Assembly: GCA_003152485.1 (NCBI GenBank)
Contig: PMAE01000065.1
Coordinates: forward strand, 34,098-98,097
Origin: Gemmatimonadota bacterium
GTDB lineage: Bacteria > Gemmatimonadota > Gemmatimonadetes > Gemmatimonadales > Gemmatimonadaceae
Length of the DNA: 64,000 nucleotides
Reading direction: 5' to 3'
Part shown: positions 17,800-25,751 of the stretch, in pieces
Numbering within the stretch: the stretch's first letter is position 1
Layout: every line of letters starts with the position of its first letter
Made by a program: the position numbers and the translations under genes
The notes under the pieces: generated by a model
Told to the model about the DNA's origin: nothing
Database searches by the model: none
The model's input: the letters and a program-made list of their open reading frames with translations, nothing else

Positions 17800-17804
17800 C
17801 GCGC

Positions 17805-17836
17805 AAAAAAGCCGGCTGCAGAATCTCGCAGCCAGC
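17805..17836 (-). terminator. rho-independent terminator of the 165-aa hypothetical gene
   Basis: Inverted repeat GGCTGC (17814-17819) / GCAGCC (17828-17833), extendable with one mismatch through GCC/AGC. Read on the minus strand it is followed by six T (17805-17810). It sits between the stop of the DsbA-like gene and the stop of the convergent minus-strand gene, and by its T tract serves the latter. Confidence 0.75.
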
Positions 17837-17886
17837 CTAGGTTGTCAGCGCGCTGGTAGGCCGTTGGGTCTGTCTCAGATCGCCCG

Positions 17887-18384
17887 TCACCGCTTCGCCA
17901 CCAGGTCCTTGTGCCATGCGCGGGCGAGCTGGGTCTCGAATCGCTCGCGCCATGCACCGACGGTCGAGACCGTGGCATCGAACACCGTCGTGCGGTCATC
18001 AACGGCGCCGGTCTCGCCGAGTTTGGCGAACTGCTCGCGAGTGGCGGAGTGAATCGCGCCGGTGGCGTCACGGTAGTGCACGCGCCCGCCGCCGATCAGG
18101 GTCGTGCCTAGCGTCTGTTGCAGCGACTGCAGCGTGCGGAAGAGTCCATCGATGGAGCATCCCGACGCGAACGCGTCGGTCTGATCCACAGCGACGGCGA
18201 GAAAACGGTCGTGGCGCCAGTCGCGGGCACAGCTGAGCGGGTGTCCGTGCGCCTTCCATTGCCCAAGGTAGTCATCGACGTGGGCCAAGAGCTGCGTGGC
18301 CGGGGCGCCGACGATCGGCCGATCTCCGGCGAAAATCCACACGCGAGCCGAGTCGGGAAGTGAGTCGAAGGGGACGACGGGCAT
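17887..18384 (-). CDS. conserved hypothetical protein (165 aa)
   Basis: Soluble 165-aa protein starting MPVVPFDSLPDSARVWIFAGDRP. It resembles a family I recall from Bacteroidetes (FxxLPxxARIWIYxADR at the start, then a region like AVDQTDAFASGCSIDGL). That family is often labelled ABC transporter ATPase although it has no Walker motifs, and none are present here. The conserved patch ASGCSID could be functional. No activity is known. A terminator follows, and the upstream neighbour is the epimerase on the same strand, 24 bases away, so it may be the last gene of that Fe-S/epimerase unit. Confidence 0.7.
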   Translation of the reverse strand: MPVVPFDSLPDSARVWIFAGDRPIVGAPATQLLAHVDDYLGQWKAHGHPLSCARDWRHDRFLAVAVDQTDAFASGCSIDGLFRTLQSLQQTLGTTLIGGGRVHYRDATGAIHSATREQFAKLGETGAVDDRTTVFDATVSTVGAWRERFETQLARAWHKDLVAKR

Positions 18385-18408
18385 GGAGGGAAACGTAACC
18401 CTCAGCCG

Positions 18409-19341
18409 CTACTCCCGCCCCAGCTCATGGCGAAACGCGGCGTCGACGGTGGGATACAGAAACGAGAACCCGGCGCCTTCGAGTGCGCGTGGGAGCACTC
18501 GCTGACCTGCGAGGAGCGCTTCATCGGCCAGCTCACCGTACATCAGCCGGAGCGCGAACGCGGGGATGGTAGCCACCGCGGGTCGGTGCAAGACATGGCC
18601 GAGTGCTTTCGCGAAATCGGCGTTCCTCACGGGGGTTGGTGCGGTCATGTTGATCGGACCGCGCATGGCCTCGGTGGCGAGCACGAAGCAGAGCGCGCGG
18701 ACGAGGTCATCACGGGCGATCCAGCTCATCCACTGCGTGCCGTGCGCGATCTTGCCGCCGGCGCCGAGCTCAAATGCAGGAAGCAACTTGCCTAGCGCCC
18801 CACCCGCGCGACTGAGGACGATCCCGAATCGCGGGTGAACGGTGCGGATGCCGGCGTCTCGGGCGGGGGCCGCGGCCTCTTCCCACGCCCGCGCCACCTG
18901 CGCCAGGAATCCGTTTCCCGCTGGGTCCCGCTCATCGACGACGTCGTCGCCGCGGTCGCCGTAGTAGCCGATGGCGGACGCCGAGACGAGCACCCGAGGT
19001 GCCGGCTCGAGCGTGGACAGGACCCGCGCCAACAACAACGTGCCTTCGACGCGGCTCTGCAGGATGTCGCGCTTCCGCGCCACGGTCCATCGTTGATCGA
19101 CCGGCGCGCCGGCCAGATGCACCACGGCATCGATGCCGGACAACGCGGCAGGATCGAGGACGCCATGGGCCGGGTCCCAGAACACGGTATCGTCGCTTGG
19201 CGCGGCGTGCTCCCGCGTCAGTCGGACGACCCGATGTCCCCGCGTGCGCAGCGCGGGGACGAGGGCGGAGCCAATGAGCCCAGAGGCGCCAGTGACGGCG
19301 ACTCGAAGCGGCGTTGGATCGCCCTCGGCCTGCAGCGTCAG
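18409..19341 (-). CDS. SDR epimerase, TIGR01777/YfcH-like; CTG start proposed
   Basis: NAD(P)-binding extended-SDR protein of the TIGR01777 (YfcH/SDR39U1) group, exact substrate unknown. The ORF track starts at a GTG at 19185 that would remove the Rossmann motif. In the same frame upstream the sequence reads LRVAVTGASGLIGSALV, which is essential for cofactor binding, and there is no stop. No ATG, GTG or TTG lies in frame before it. The best candidate is CTG at 19339-19341, overlapping the CDGSH stop as CTGA, giving 310 aa. Further family features are VHLAGAPVDQRW, ASAIGYYGDRGDDVVDE and HPRFGIVLSRAGGALGKLLP, plus the C-terminal LLAGQRVLPRALEGAGF. It follows CDGSH and SufE genes on the same strand. 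Confidence 0.8.
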   Translation of the reverse strand: MTLQAEGDPTPLRVAVTGASGLIGSALVPALRTRGHRVVRLTREHAAPSDDTVFWDPAHGVLDPAALSGIDAVVHLAGAPVDQRWTVARKRDILQSRVEGTLLLARVLSTLEPAPRVLVSASAIGYYGDRGDDVVDERDPAGNGFLAQVARAWEEAAAPARDAGIRTVHPRFGIVLSRAGGALGKLLPAFELGAGGKIAHGTQWMSWIARDDLVRALCFVLATEAMRGPINMTAPTPVRNADFAKALGHVLHRPAVATIPAFALRLMYGELADEALLAGQRVLPRALEGAGFSFLYPTVDAAFRHELGRE

Positions 19342-19586
19342 CTCGGCGCCGACGTGTCGGCCGCCCGCTGCGCCTCTTCCGCGCCCTGGAATCCGATCCG
19401 GCTGTGTGTGCCGTCACAGAACGGCTTGGTCACCGACGCCCCGCACCGACACAGCGCGATCGTCTTGCCCGAACCTTTGGCGGAAACCAGCGGGTGGCCA
19501 GTGGGATCGACGATCCGCACCTGGGCGACATCATCGCCCGCGATCAAATACGGGCCATTCACTTTGACGGTGATCGTAATCGGCAT
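19338..19586 (-). CDS. CDGSH iron-sulfur domain protein
   Basis: Small protein of 82 aa with one CDGSH-type [2Fe-2S] site: CRCGASVTKPFCDGTH supplies three Cys and one His. The N-terminal ~45 residues form a strand-rich lead (ITVKVNGPYLIAGDD) typical of bacterial single-CDGSH proteins. Such proteins hold a redox-active, labile cluster and may pass clusters or electrons. It lies 36 bases after sufE and overlaps the epimerase gene, so all three are probably co-transcribed. Confidence 0.9.
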   Translation of the reverse strand: MPITITVKVNGPYLIAGDDVAQVRIVDPTGHPLVSAKGSGKTIALCRCGASVTKPFCDGTHSRIGFQGAEEAQRAADTSAPS

Positions 19587-19622
19587 GCGTGGGGGTCTGG
19601 TAGTGGGGAAATCGGATCAGGA

Positions 19623-20116
19623 CTAGGTTGACTGCGCGGGCACTGGCGGTGGGATGCGGCCGGCGGATTCGGCCGCGGCCTGCGCGGCGTACCGCTTGAC
19701 GCGCGCGAGCATCGCGTTGAGTCCCACCTCGCGAGCACCGAGGCCGATGCTGTCCATCATCTGGCGCGCGAAATCCAGCGGGATACCGAGTGCGGTGGAC
19801 GGCGGCTGGTCGTTGACCGCGCCAAGCAAGATCGCGAGAAACGCGGCGATCGTCGGCGATCGCCGGGCATCCACGTCCGCGTAGAAATGGAGGGTGCCGT
19901 CGGGACGCAGGTCGGGGAAGAGATCGACCTGCGTCTGACACTCCGGAATGGTGAACGCGCCGCGGTCGAGCATGCGGAATCGCTCGGGCAGCGGCTCGAG
20001 TTTCTTGGAGTACTGAACGAGCGCCTGCATCTTGTCTTCACGCGAAAGCGCACGGAAATACTGCAAGACGCGGGCAACGGACGGTGGGACCGGGGCGGGA
20101 GGTGTCTCGTCAGCCA
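19623..20116 (-). CDS. sufE: SufE-like Fe-S cluster assembly protein
   Basis: Sulfur-acceptor protein that takes persulfide from a SufS-type cysteine desulfurase. The 164 aa run from ATG 20116 (the ORF track reads further upstream without family likeness). The SufE core is present: LSREDKMQALVQYSKKLEPLPE near residue 25 and the acceptor Cys in TIPECQTQVDLF near 62, then AAFLAILLGAVNDQPP and a helix GLNAMLARVKRYAA. No sufS or sufBCD is in the window. It is divergent from the glycosyltransferase gene with a 20-base gap and heads the Fe-S/epimerase unit. Confidence 0.88.
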
Positions 20117-20136
20117 TACCGGAATATGACCACGAG

Positions 20137-21432
20137 ATGGCGCGTGTACCAATGCGGGTGACGATCATCGCGGTGGGATCGCGGGGCGACGTACAACCGT
20201 ACGTCGCGCTCGGGCTCGGACTGGTTGCGGCCGGCCATGCGGTCACGCTGGCGACGCACGAGACCTTTCGCGACTTCGTGACCAGTCACGGGTTGCATTT
20301 CGCCCCGATGGCGGGCGATCCACGCGCGGTCCTGGCCCTGGCGGACCGCTGGCTCGCCACGGGCCGGAACCGACACGCGCTTCCCATCGCGCGCGAGATG
20401 TTTCGCGCGCTGCGACCGATGCTGGCGGCGCTGTTGGCGGATTTCTGGCGCGTGTCGCAGGGGAGCGAGCTGCTCATCTACTCGCCGGTCGCGACCCCGG
20501 CCTGGAGTGTCGCGGAGCGCCTCGGGATTCCCGGCGTCGCGGCGTACTTGCAGCCGCTCCATCGGACGCGCCATTTCCCCGCCGTGGGTGTGCCGGGCTC
20601 AGTGCGGTTGGGCGGCGCTTTCAATCTGGCGACGCACATCCTCACGCAGCAGTTCGCGTGGCGGCCGATACGGCGCCAGGTCAACACATGGCGACGCGAT
20701 TCGCTCTCGCTGCCGCCGGCGGTCGGATACGGCCCCTTCGCGCGTGATCGACCGACCGGCGCCGCGCTGCCGACCTTGTACGCGTACAGTCCCCTTGTCG
20801 TACCGAAGCCGCCGGATTGGGGACCCGCGATCCAACTGACGGGTTATTGGGTCCTCGGTCCCAGCCAGGACTGGCGCCCGCCCACGGCGCTCGAGGCGTT
20901 CCTCGGCGCCGGCTCGCCGCCGATCTCGATCGGTTTTGGCAGCATGACTCCGTCGAATGCCGGCCGCCTGACCGCGATTGCGCTCGAGGCGCTCGCGGCA
21001 ACCGGGGAACGCGGCGTACTGCTCGGCGGGTGGGGTGCATTGGGGGAGGGTGCACTGCCGGCCAGCGTGATCGCGGTGCGCGATGTCCCGCACGAGTGGT
21101 TGTTCCCGCGCATGCGGGCAATCGTGCACCACGGTGGCGCGGGAACGACGGGGGCGGCGCTCCGTGGCGGGGTGCCATCTATCGTCGTGCCGGTGGGCTT
21201 CGATCAGCCGTTCTGGGCTGGACGGGTCCATGCGTTGGGAGTCGGTCCTCGTCCGATCTCCCGACGGCGGCTCACCGCCGAACGGTTGGCGGAGGCCATC
21301 CGGCAGGCGGTGCGCGACGACGCGATGCGCTCACGCGCCGCACGCCTGGGCCTCGCGCTGCGCGCCGAGCGTGGCGTCGACGTGGCGGTCGCGGAGATCG
21401 AGGCGATCGCGCGGCGCGGAGCCAATCGGTGA
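20137..21432 (+). CDS. glycosyltransferase, GT1/UGT80-like
   Basis: Glycosyltransferase with a GT-B fold, 431 aa from ATG 20137 (ATG 20152 is an alternative five codons later). N-terminal VTIIAVGSRGDVQPYVALGLGL is typical of sterol or macrolide glucosyltransferases. The C-terminal nucleotide-sugar-binding part has FGSMTP near residue 270, DVPHEWLFPRMRAIVHHGGAGTT near 325 and PVGFDQPFWA near 355. The acceptor is likely a lipid or secondary metabolite; the sequence alone cannot decide. It is followed by a GTGA-coupled small membrane protein. Confidence 0.88.
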   Translation: MARVPMRVTIIAVGSRGDVQPYVALGLGLVAAGHAVTLATHETFRDFVTSHGLHFAPMAGDPRAVLALADRWLATGRNRHALPIAREMFRALRPMLAALLADFWRVSQGSELLIYSPVATPAWSVAERLGIPGVAAYLQPLHRTRHFPAVGVPGSVRLGGAFNLATHILTQQFAWRPIRRQVNTWRRDSLSLPPAVGYGPFARDRPTGAALPTLYAYSPLVVPKPPDWGPAIQLTGYWVLGPSQDWRPPTALEAFLGAGSPPISIGFGSMTPSNAGRLTAIALEALAATGERGVLLGGWGALGEGALPASVIAVRDVPHEWLFPRMRAIVHHGGAGTTGAALRGGVPSIVVPVGFDQPFWAGRVHALGVGPRPISRRRLTAERLAEAIRQAVRDDAMRSRAARLGLALRAERGVDVAVAEIEAIARRGANR

Positions 21433-21686
21433 GTCGAACCTCGCCGCCGCGCCCGTGGCTCACGCATCCCTTCGACAGTGCGCGCAACGCGCTGACCGCC
21501 GGTCTCTGGTGTGGCGTGATCTCGGATCTGACCACGTATTACGCACACGCCGCGTCCGTCGCCGACTACTTCTCGCCGAGCGGCCGGCGCAACCTCGTCG
21601 TGTGCGTCGGCGTCGCGACCACGATCGCGCTGGTCGTCGCGTTGATCCTAAGCGCGGTGCGGCGGCAGCGATTGAAGTGGGGCTAG
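21429..21686 (+). CDS. small membrane protein
   Basis: Protein of 85 aa starting at GTG 21429, which overlaps the glycosyltransferase stop as GTGA. One clear membrane span lies near the C terminus (LVVCVGVATTIALVVALILSAV) followed by a basic end (RRQRLKWG). A weaker hydrophobic segment, ALTAGLWCGVISDL, lies earlier. No family is recognised. Coupling to the glycosyltransferase suggests a shared process. Its end overlaps the convergent DUF2252 gene by 4 bases. Confidence 0.6.
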   Translation: MSRTSPPRPWLTHPFDSARNALTAGLWCGVISDLTTYYAHAASVADYFSPSGRRNLVVCVGVATTIALVVALILSAVRRQRLKWG

Positions 21687-22951
21687 GCGGTCATCTGTCG
21701 CTGCGCCGATGTTCGTGGCCGCGCGCCGCGTCGGGGGCCGTGTTGCTGCTCGTCGAACGCGCCGCTGTCATAGGCCGCGCAATACTCCTTCCAGTACCCA
21801 CGCACGACGTCGGTGTACGACCGCGCAAAGTCGAACAGGGGGCGGGCCCACGAGCGATCGTGGCCAAACTCGATCCATTCGTCCGCGGTGGCAGAGCCTT
21901 GATGGCCGCCACTGCGCAGCTGGCCCCAGGCGACGACGTTGGCCATGACCCGAAGAGCGTCCTGAAGCCGATCCGGCTCATCTGAGGCATGGGTGAGGGC
22001 GAGGCGATCTTCCGTCGGCTGCAGCTCGCGCAAGATGTAGGACTTCCGCCCGAGCCGGAGGGGGCGGAGCAGGTCTGGGGAGACGGCTTGCACGCGGCGT
22101 TGGATCGTCACCACGCGCTCGGCTTCGGACGTCCATCGCGGTTGGCGAACTCGGACGGTGGGGGCCAGCGCCGACGGAGCGGCTTGTTTGAGATCCAGCA
22201 GCACGTTCCCGTCCGGGCCCCCATGACCGTTGATCAGGATCACTGCGCGCTGCAGGCCGAGACTGCCGGTGCCGGCAATGCGGCGGGCCACATCGATCAC
22301 ACGGAAGAAGGTCGGGTCCTCGCGCGCCACCCGAGATAGCGCGAGCGCGCGCACGACCTGGTCCCGCGACTCGCGCGAGATGGTGAGTGCGTGGCGCCCG
22401 TCGATGCGCAGTCGGCGGCGCCCGCGGGTGACCGTGGTGCGTTCCTCGAGCAGGTGACGCCGCGTGCGGCGTTTGACGCGGCGCAGCAACTGCTTGACCA
22501 ACCCGCGCGCGGTCGAGCGCTCCACCCAGAGTGGCTTCCCCACGCGGAGGGCGTGCGTGTACGCCAAATGCGCCTGGTGCGCAAAGGCGCGACCGTCGGC
22601 CGCCGGGAGTCCGAGATTGGCGATGGCGAGCGCCGTGCTGGTGGCGAACCGCGCTAAGTCGCGCCCCGCGGGGGCGAGCGCGGCTTCGTCGAAATCGTTC
22701 ATGTCGAAATACGCGAGCCCGTTGACACCCTTGAAGCTGCCGAAGTTCTCGAGGTGGAGATCACCGCAGGCCCACGTGAGCGGTGAGGCGTCGAGCGGTG
22801 ATCCGGCAGGCCAGTCGCGATAAAAGAGGTGCGCGGTCCCCCGAAAAAATCCAAAAGGGCTGCGGCGCATCGCCGCGTACTTCAGGGCGAGCCGCTCGGG
22901 CTCGCGGCCATCATTGAACCGCAGGATTCGAGAGACGACGGACGGGGCCAT
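21683..22951 (-). CDS. DUF2252 family protein
   Basis: Soluble 422-aa protein of the uncharacterised DUF2252 family. Early motifs are typical: MRRSPFGFFRGTAHLFYRDW near residue 30, WACGDLHLENFGSF near 60 and YFDMNDFDEA near 82. The GDLHLEN and DxNDFD pair recalls the catalytic loop and metal site of aminoglycoside-phosphotransferase-like kinases, so a small-molecule kinase role is plausible but unproven. C-terminal GRKSYILRELQPTEDRL and the FARSYTDVV region also fit the family. The last 20 residues are basic and probably disordered. No functional partner is evident nearby. Confidence 0.85.
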   Translation of the reverse strand: MAPSVVSRILRFNDGREPERLALKYAAMRRSPFGFFRGTAHLFYRDWPAGSPLDASPLTWACGDLHLENFGSFKGVNGLAYFDMNDFDEAALAPAGRDLARFATSTALAIANLGLPAADGRAFAHQAHLAYTHALRVGKPLWVERSTARGLVKQLLRRVKRRTRRHLLEERTTVTRGRRRLRIDGRHALTISRESRDQVVRALALSRVAREDPTFFRVIDVARRIAGTGSLGLQRAVILINGHGGPDGNVLLDLKQAAPSALAPTVRVRQPRWTSEAERVVTIQRRVQAVSPDLLRPLRLGRKSYILRELQPTEDRLALTHASDEPDRLQDALRVMANVVAWGQLRSGGHQGSATADEWIEFGHDRSWARPLFDFARSYTDVVRGYWKEYCAAYDSGAFDEQQHGPRRGARPRTSAQRQMTA

Positions 22952-23084
22952 CAGTAGTTGATGCTCGGGAGGAGAAGTCGGGCGAACCGGAGTCTACTCC
23001 AGGACGACCGCATCGGCCCGGGAGTCGCGATCACGCAGAGCATGGAGCGCGTGCCGCCGGCTGAGGAGTCCGGTGGATTGCCGC

Positions 23085-24275
23085 TCACGACTGGCGGGGA
23101 CTCGACGGCTGATCCTGGCCGACACCGATCGTCGAGCGGCCCTGGGCGGTCATTGAGTCGCGGATGACCGTGACGCCGCCCGGCGCCGTGAGCGCAGCCC
23201 CGACATCACCGAGTCGAGAGAGTAACGCTACGGTAATGGCTTCTTGGGCGTCCATGAACACGAGGTAGTCGGGAGACAGCACGACGTACACCGTCTCGAC
23301 GGCGATCCCCTGATTGGTGGGAACGGTCACGTGCGAACGCGCGAAGCGCACGCCGGGCCGCGCCTCGATGATCTCGCGCAGGAGGTGCGGCACCTGCGCG
23401 ATCGCGTCGGGGGCGCCGGTCTGATCGAGCGTCACCGTGAGTGTGATCGTGCGCTCGCGCAGGCGACGAAAGTTGCGGATCCGGCTCTTGAGCAGGTCGC
23501 CATTGGAGAAAATGATCTGCTCGCCCGAGTTCGACCGGACCCGCGTCGTCTTGAGTCCGATCCGCTCGACTGTTCCGCCGAGTCCATCGACGGTGATCGG
23601 ATCGCCGACGACGAACGGTTTGTCGAGGACGATCGAGAGCGCGGCGAACAGGTCGCCGAGGATGTTCTGGACGGCGAGCGCGAGCGCGATTCCGGTGACG
23701 CCCAGTCCTGCGATGAGCGTCGTGATGTGGACGCCTAGGCTGTCGAGCGCAATGAGGGCGATCATCAGCCAGAGGACGATGCGGGCCACGACGCCAAGCG
23801 CCGCGACCGTCGTGCGGCTGGCCGCGCCGCCATCCCCTCCGTCGTCGCCGCTGGGCGTCGAACGGCCGGCGATGTAATGGTGTAGTACCGCTCCAATGAT
23901 GCCGTCTCCCCAGATGGCGATCTGGAGGAGGAAGGCGACGATCGCGACGTCCCGGACGCCGTGTTCCCAATGCGGGGTCAGCACGAGGTCCAACGAGGCG
24001 ATCACCAACCCGACCGCGAACAGGAAGAAGTACCGCGTGCGGCGGACGAGCGTGGCGACCACGGAGTCGGCGCCCGGCGCGCCGGGCAGATCGGCCGCTC
24101 CCTTCCGTCTCAATCGGCGATGCGCCACCTGTCGAGCGATCGACAGCAGCACGAACACACACCCGAGAATCGCGAGGGCAATGAGCCAGTCGCGAACCGT
24201 GTTGTGGTAGTACTCCCAGTCGAGCACGTTGAGTGGGCGCATCGATTCAGCCAGGTGTCGGGTTTCGCTGGACAA
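23085..24275 (-). CDS. small-conductance mechanosensitive channel (MscS family)
   Basis: Mechanosensitive ion channel of 396 aa that would relieve turgor under hypo-osmotic shock. The N-terminal part has about five membrane spans (e.g. WLIALAILGCVFVLLSIA, YFFLFAVGLVIASL). The pore-lining helix is GLGVTGIALALAVQNILGDLFAA near residue 190. The beta domain follows with the diagnostic stretch VDGLGGTVERIGLKTTRVRS and IIFSNGDLLKSRIRNF, then the C-terminal alpha/beta domain. The start at 24275 gives a family-like N terminus; the last ~20 residues are polar. It is divergent from the methyltransferase gene. Confidence 0.92.
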   Translation of the reverse strand: MSSETRHLAESMRPLNVLDWEYYHNTVRDWLIALAILGCVFVLLSIARQVAHRRLRRKGAADLPGAPGADSVVATLVRRTRYFFLFAVGLVIASLDLVLTPHWEHGVRDVAIVAFLLQIAIWGDGIIGAVLHHYIAGRSTPSGDDGGDGGAASRTTVAALGVVARIVLWLMIALIALDSLGVHITTLIAGLGVTGIALALAVQNILGDLFAALSIVLDKPFVVGDPITVDGLGGTVERIGLKTTRVRSNSGEQIIFSNGDLLKSRIRNFRRLRERTITLTVTLDQTGAPDAIAQVPHLLREIIEARPGVRFARSHVTVPTNQGIAVETVYVVLSPDYLVFMDAQEAITVALLSRLGDVGAALTAPGGVTVIRDSMTAQGRSTIGVGQDQPSSPRQS

Positions 24276-24432
24276 AGTGCAGGGGCGATGGTGCCGGCCG
24301 CTACTGGGCGCGCCCAGTGAACGATGCGCCGGCGCCTATATTGCGCCCACGACATGCTGGCATCTCGCGCGTGGCCCGGCCGCTTACACCGCGAGTGGCA
24401 TCGTGGGGCGACGGTCCGTGCACGTGCCGTCG

Positions 24433-25653
24433 ATGGCTAAAGCGCTCGCCTGCCTGGCGGTCACGGCGCCTGGGATGGCGGTCCTCACGGACCGTGAGCT
24501 CCGTGCCATCGGCGTCGTGCCCGAAGCCGTGGGCGCCGAAGGGGTGAGCTTCAGCGCATCGCTGGCCCAACTGTACGCCGCCAACCTGTGGCTGCGCACG
24601 GCGACTCGAGTCGTCGTACGCGCGGGGTCGTTCCCGGCCGAATCATTTGCCGAGCTCGAACGTCGTGCGGCGCGGGTGGACTGGGAACGCTATATCGCTG
24701 CCGGGACTCTCGTCAGGCTGCGTGTGACCTGCCGGAAATCGCGACTCTACCACTCGGACGCCGTAGCCGAGCGGGTCGCGCGTGCCATCGAGCGAGCCGG
24801 TGGCATCCCAATCCTCGGTCCACGAGAATCGCCCGTCCCGTCGCCCGCGGCGCCGGTGGATACCGAGTCCAGGACCGGTGCCGACGAGGGGCTCGACGCC
24901 GACCTTGACATCGGGTCTCCGGCAGACGTGGGTGAGCCCGATCAACTCGTTCTGGTGCGTTTCTATCGCGATGAGTGCGCGATCAGTGTGGACGCGTCGG
25001 GTGCGCTGCTGCACCGTCGCGGGTACCGCCTGGAGACGGCGAAGGCGCCACTTCGGGAGACGTTGGCCGCCGCTGTGCTCATGACGAGCGGATGGGAGGC
25101 CCGTGGCCCGCTGCTCGACCCGCTGTGCGGCTCGGGGACGGTGGTGATCGAGGGAGCGCTCATCGCCCGTCGTCGCGCGCCGGGCATCAGTCGGGATTTC
25201 GCCTTCATGCGCTGGCCGGAATTCGAGGCGCCGGTGTGGCAGACGCTGGTGTCCGATGCCCGCGCCCAGGAGCGCGCGACGGCGCTGGTGCCGATCCAGG
25301 GGTCGGACCGCGACGCCGGCGCGACGGCGGCGACGATGCGTAACGCCATGCGTGCCGGCGTGGTCGATGACATCGACGTTGCGACCCGCGCGGTCTCCGC
25401 CATCGACCCACCGCCGGGACCGGGCTGGCTCGTGACGAACCCGCCGTACGGTGTCCGCGTCGGGGATCGGGATCAGCTGCGAGATCTCTACGCCCAACTC
25501 GGACGGGTCGCTCGCGCCAAATGCGCCGGGTGGACTGTGGGCATGGTATCGGGGGATCGCGCGCTCACGCGGCATACTCGCTTGCCGTTTATCGCGCAGT
25601 TGCGGACCACCAATGGTGGGTTGCCGGTGGAACTGGTGCGGGCCGAGTTGTAG
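24433..25653 (+). CDS. THUMP-domain RNA guanine-N2-methyltransferase (RlmL/TrmN-like)
   Basis: SAM-dependent RNA methyltransferase of 406 aa from ATG 24433; the longer ORF-track start overlaps the divergent mscS promoter. The N-terminal ~190 residues have a ferredoxin-like plus THUMP arrangement (LAVTAPGMAVLTDRELRAIG, RLRVTCRKSRLYHSDAVAERV). The C-terminal Rossmann domain has motif I DPLCGSGTVVIEGALIARRR near residue 240 and catalytic motif IV TNPPYGVRVGD near 335. This pattern matches the RlmL N-terminal module and tRNA m2G enzymes such as Trm14. A polar insert (residues ~135-160) interrupts the THUMP region. The most likely target is 23S rRNA or tRNA guanine. Confidence 0.85.
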   Translation: MAKALACLAVTAPGMAVLTDRELRAIGVVPEAVGAEGVSFSASLAQLYAANLWLRTATRVVVRAGSFPAESFAELERRAARVDWERYIAAGTLVRLRVTCRKSRLYHSDAVAERVARAIERAGGIPILGPRESPVPSPAAPVDTESRTGADEGLDADLDIGSPADVGEPDQLVLVRFYRDECAISVDASGALLHRRGYRLETAKAPLRETLAAAVLMTSGWEARGPLLDPLCGSGTVVIEGALIARRRAPGISRDFAFMRWPEFEAPVWQTLVSDARAQERATALVPIQGSDRDAGATAATMRNAMRAGVVDDIDVATRAVSAIDPPPGPGWLVTNPPYGVRVGDRDQLRDLYAQLGRVARAKCAGWTVGMVSGDRALTRHTRLPFIAQLRTTNGGLPVELVRAEL

Positions 25654-25751
25654 CCAGCGGTCGATCCATTCTCGGGAGGGTAACGCGGCAGCCCAAAATG
25701 GTGTCTCATGAGTGCCGCCGCGCGGAACGCGATCCTTTAGATTTGGCACAT

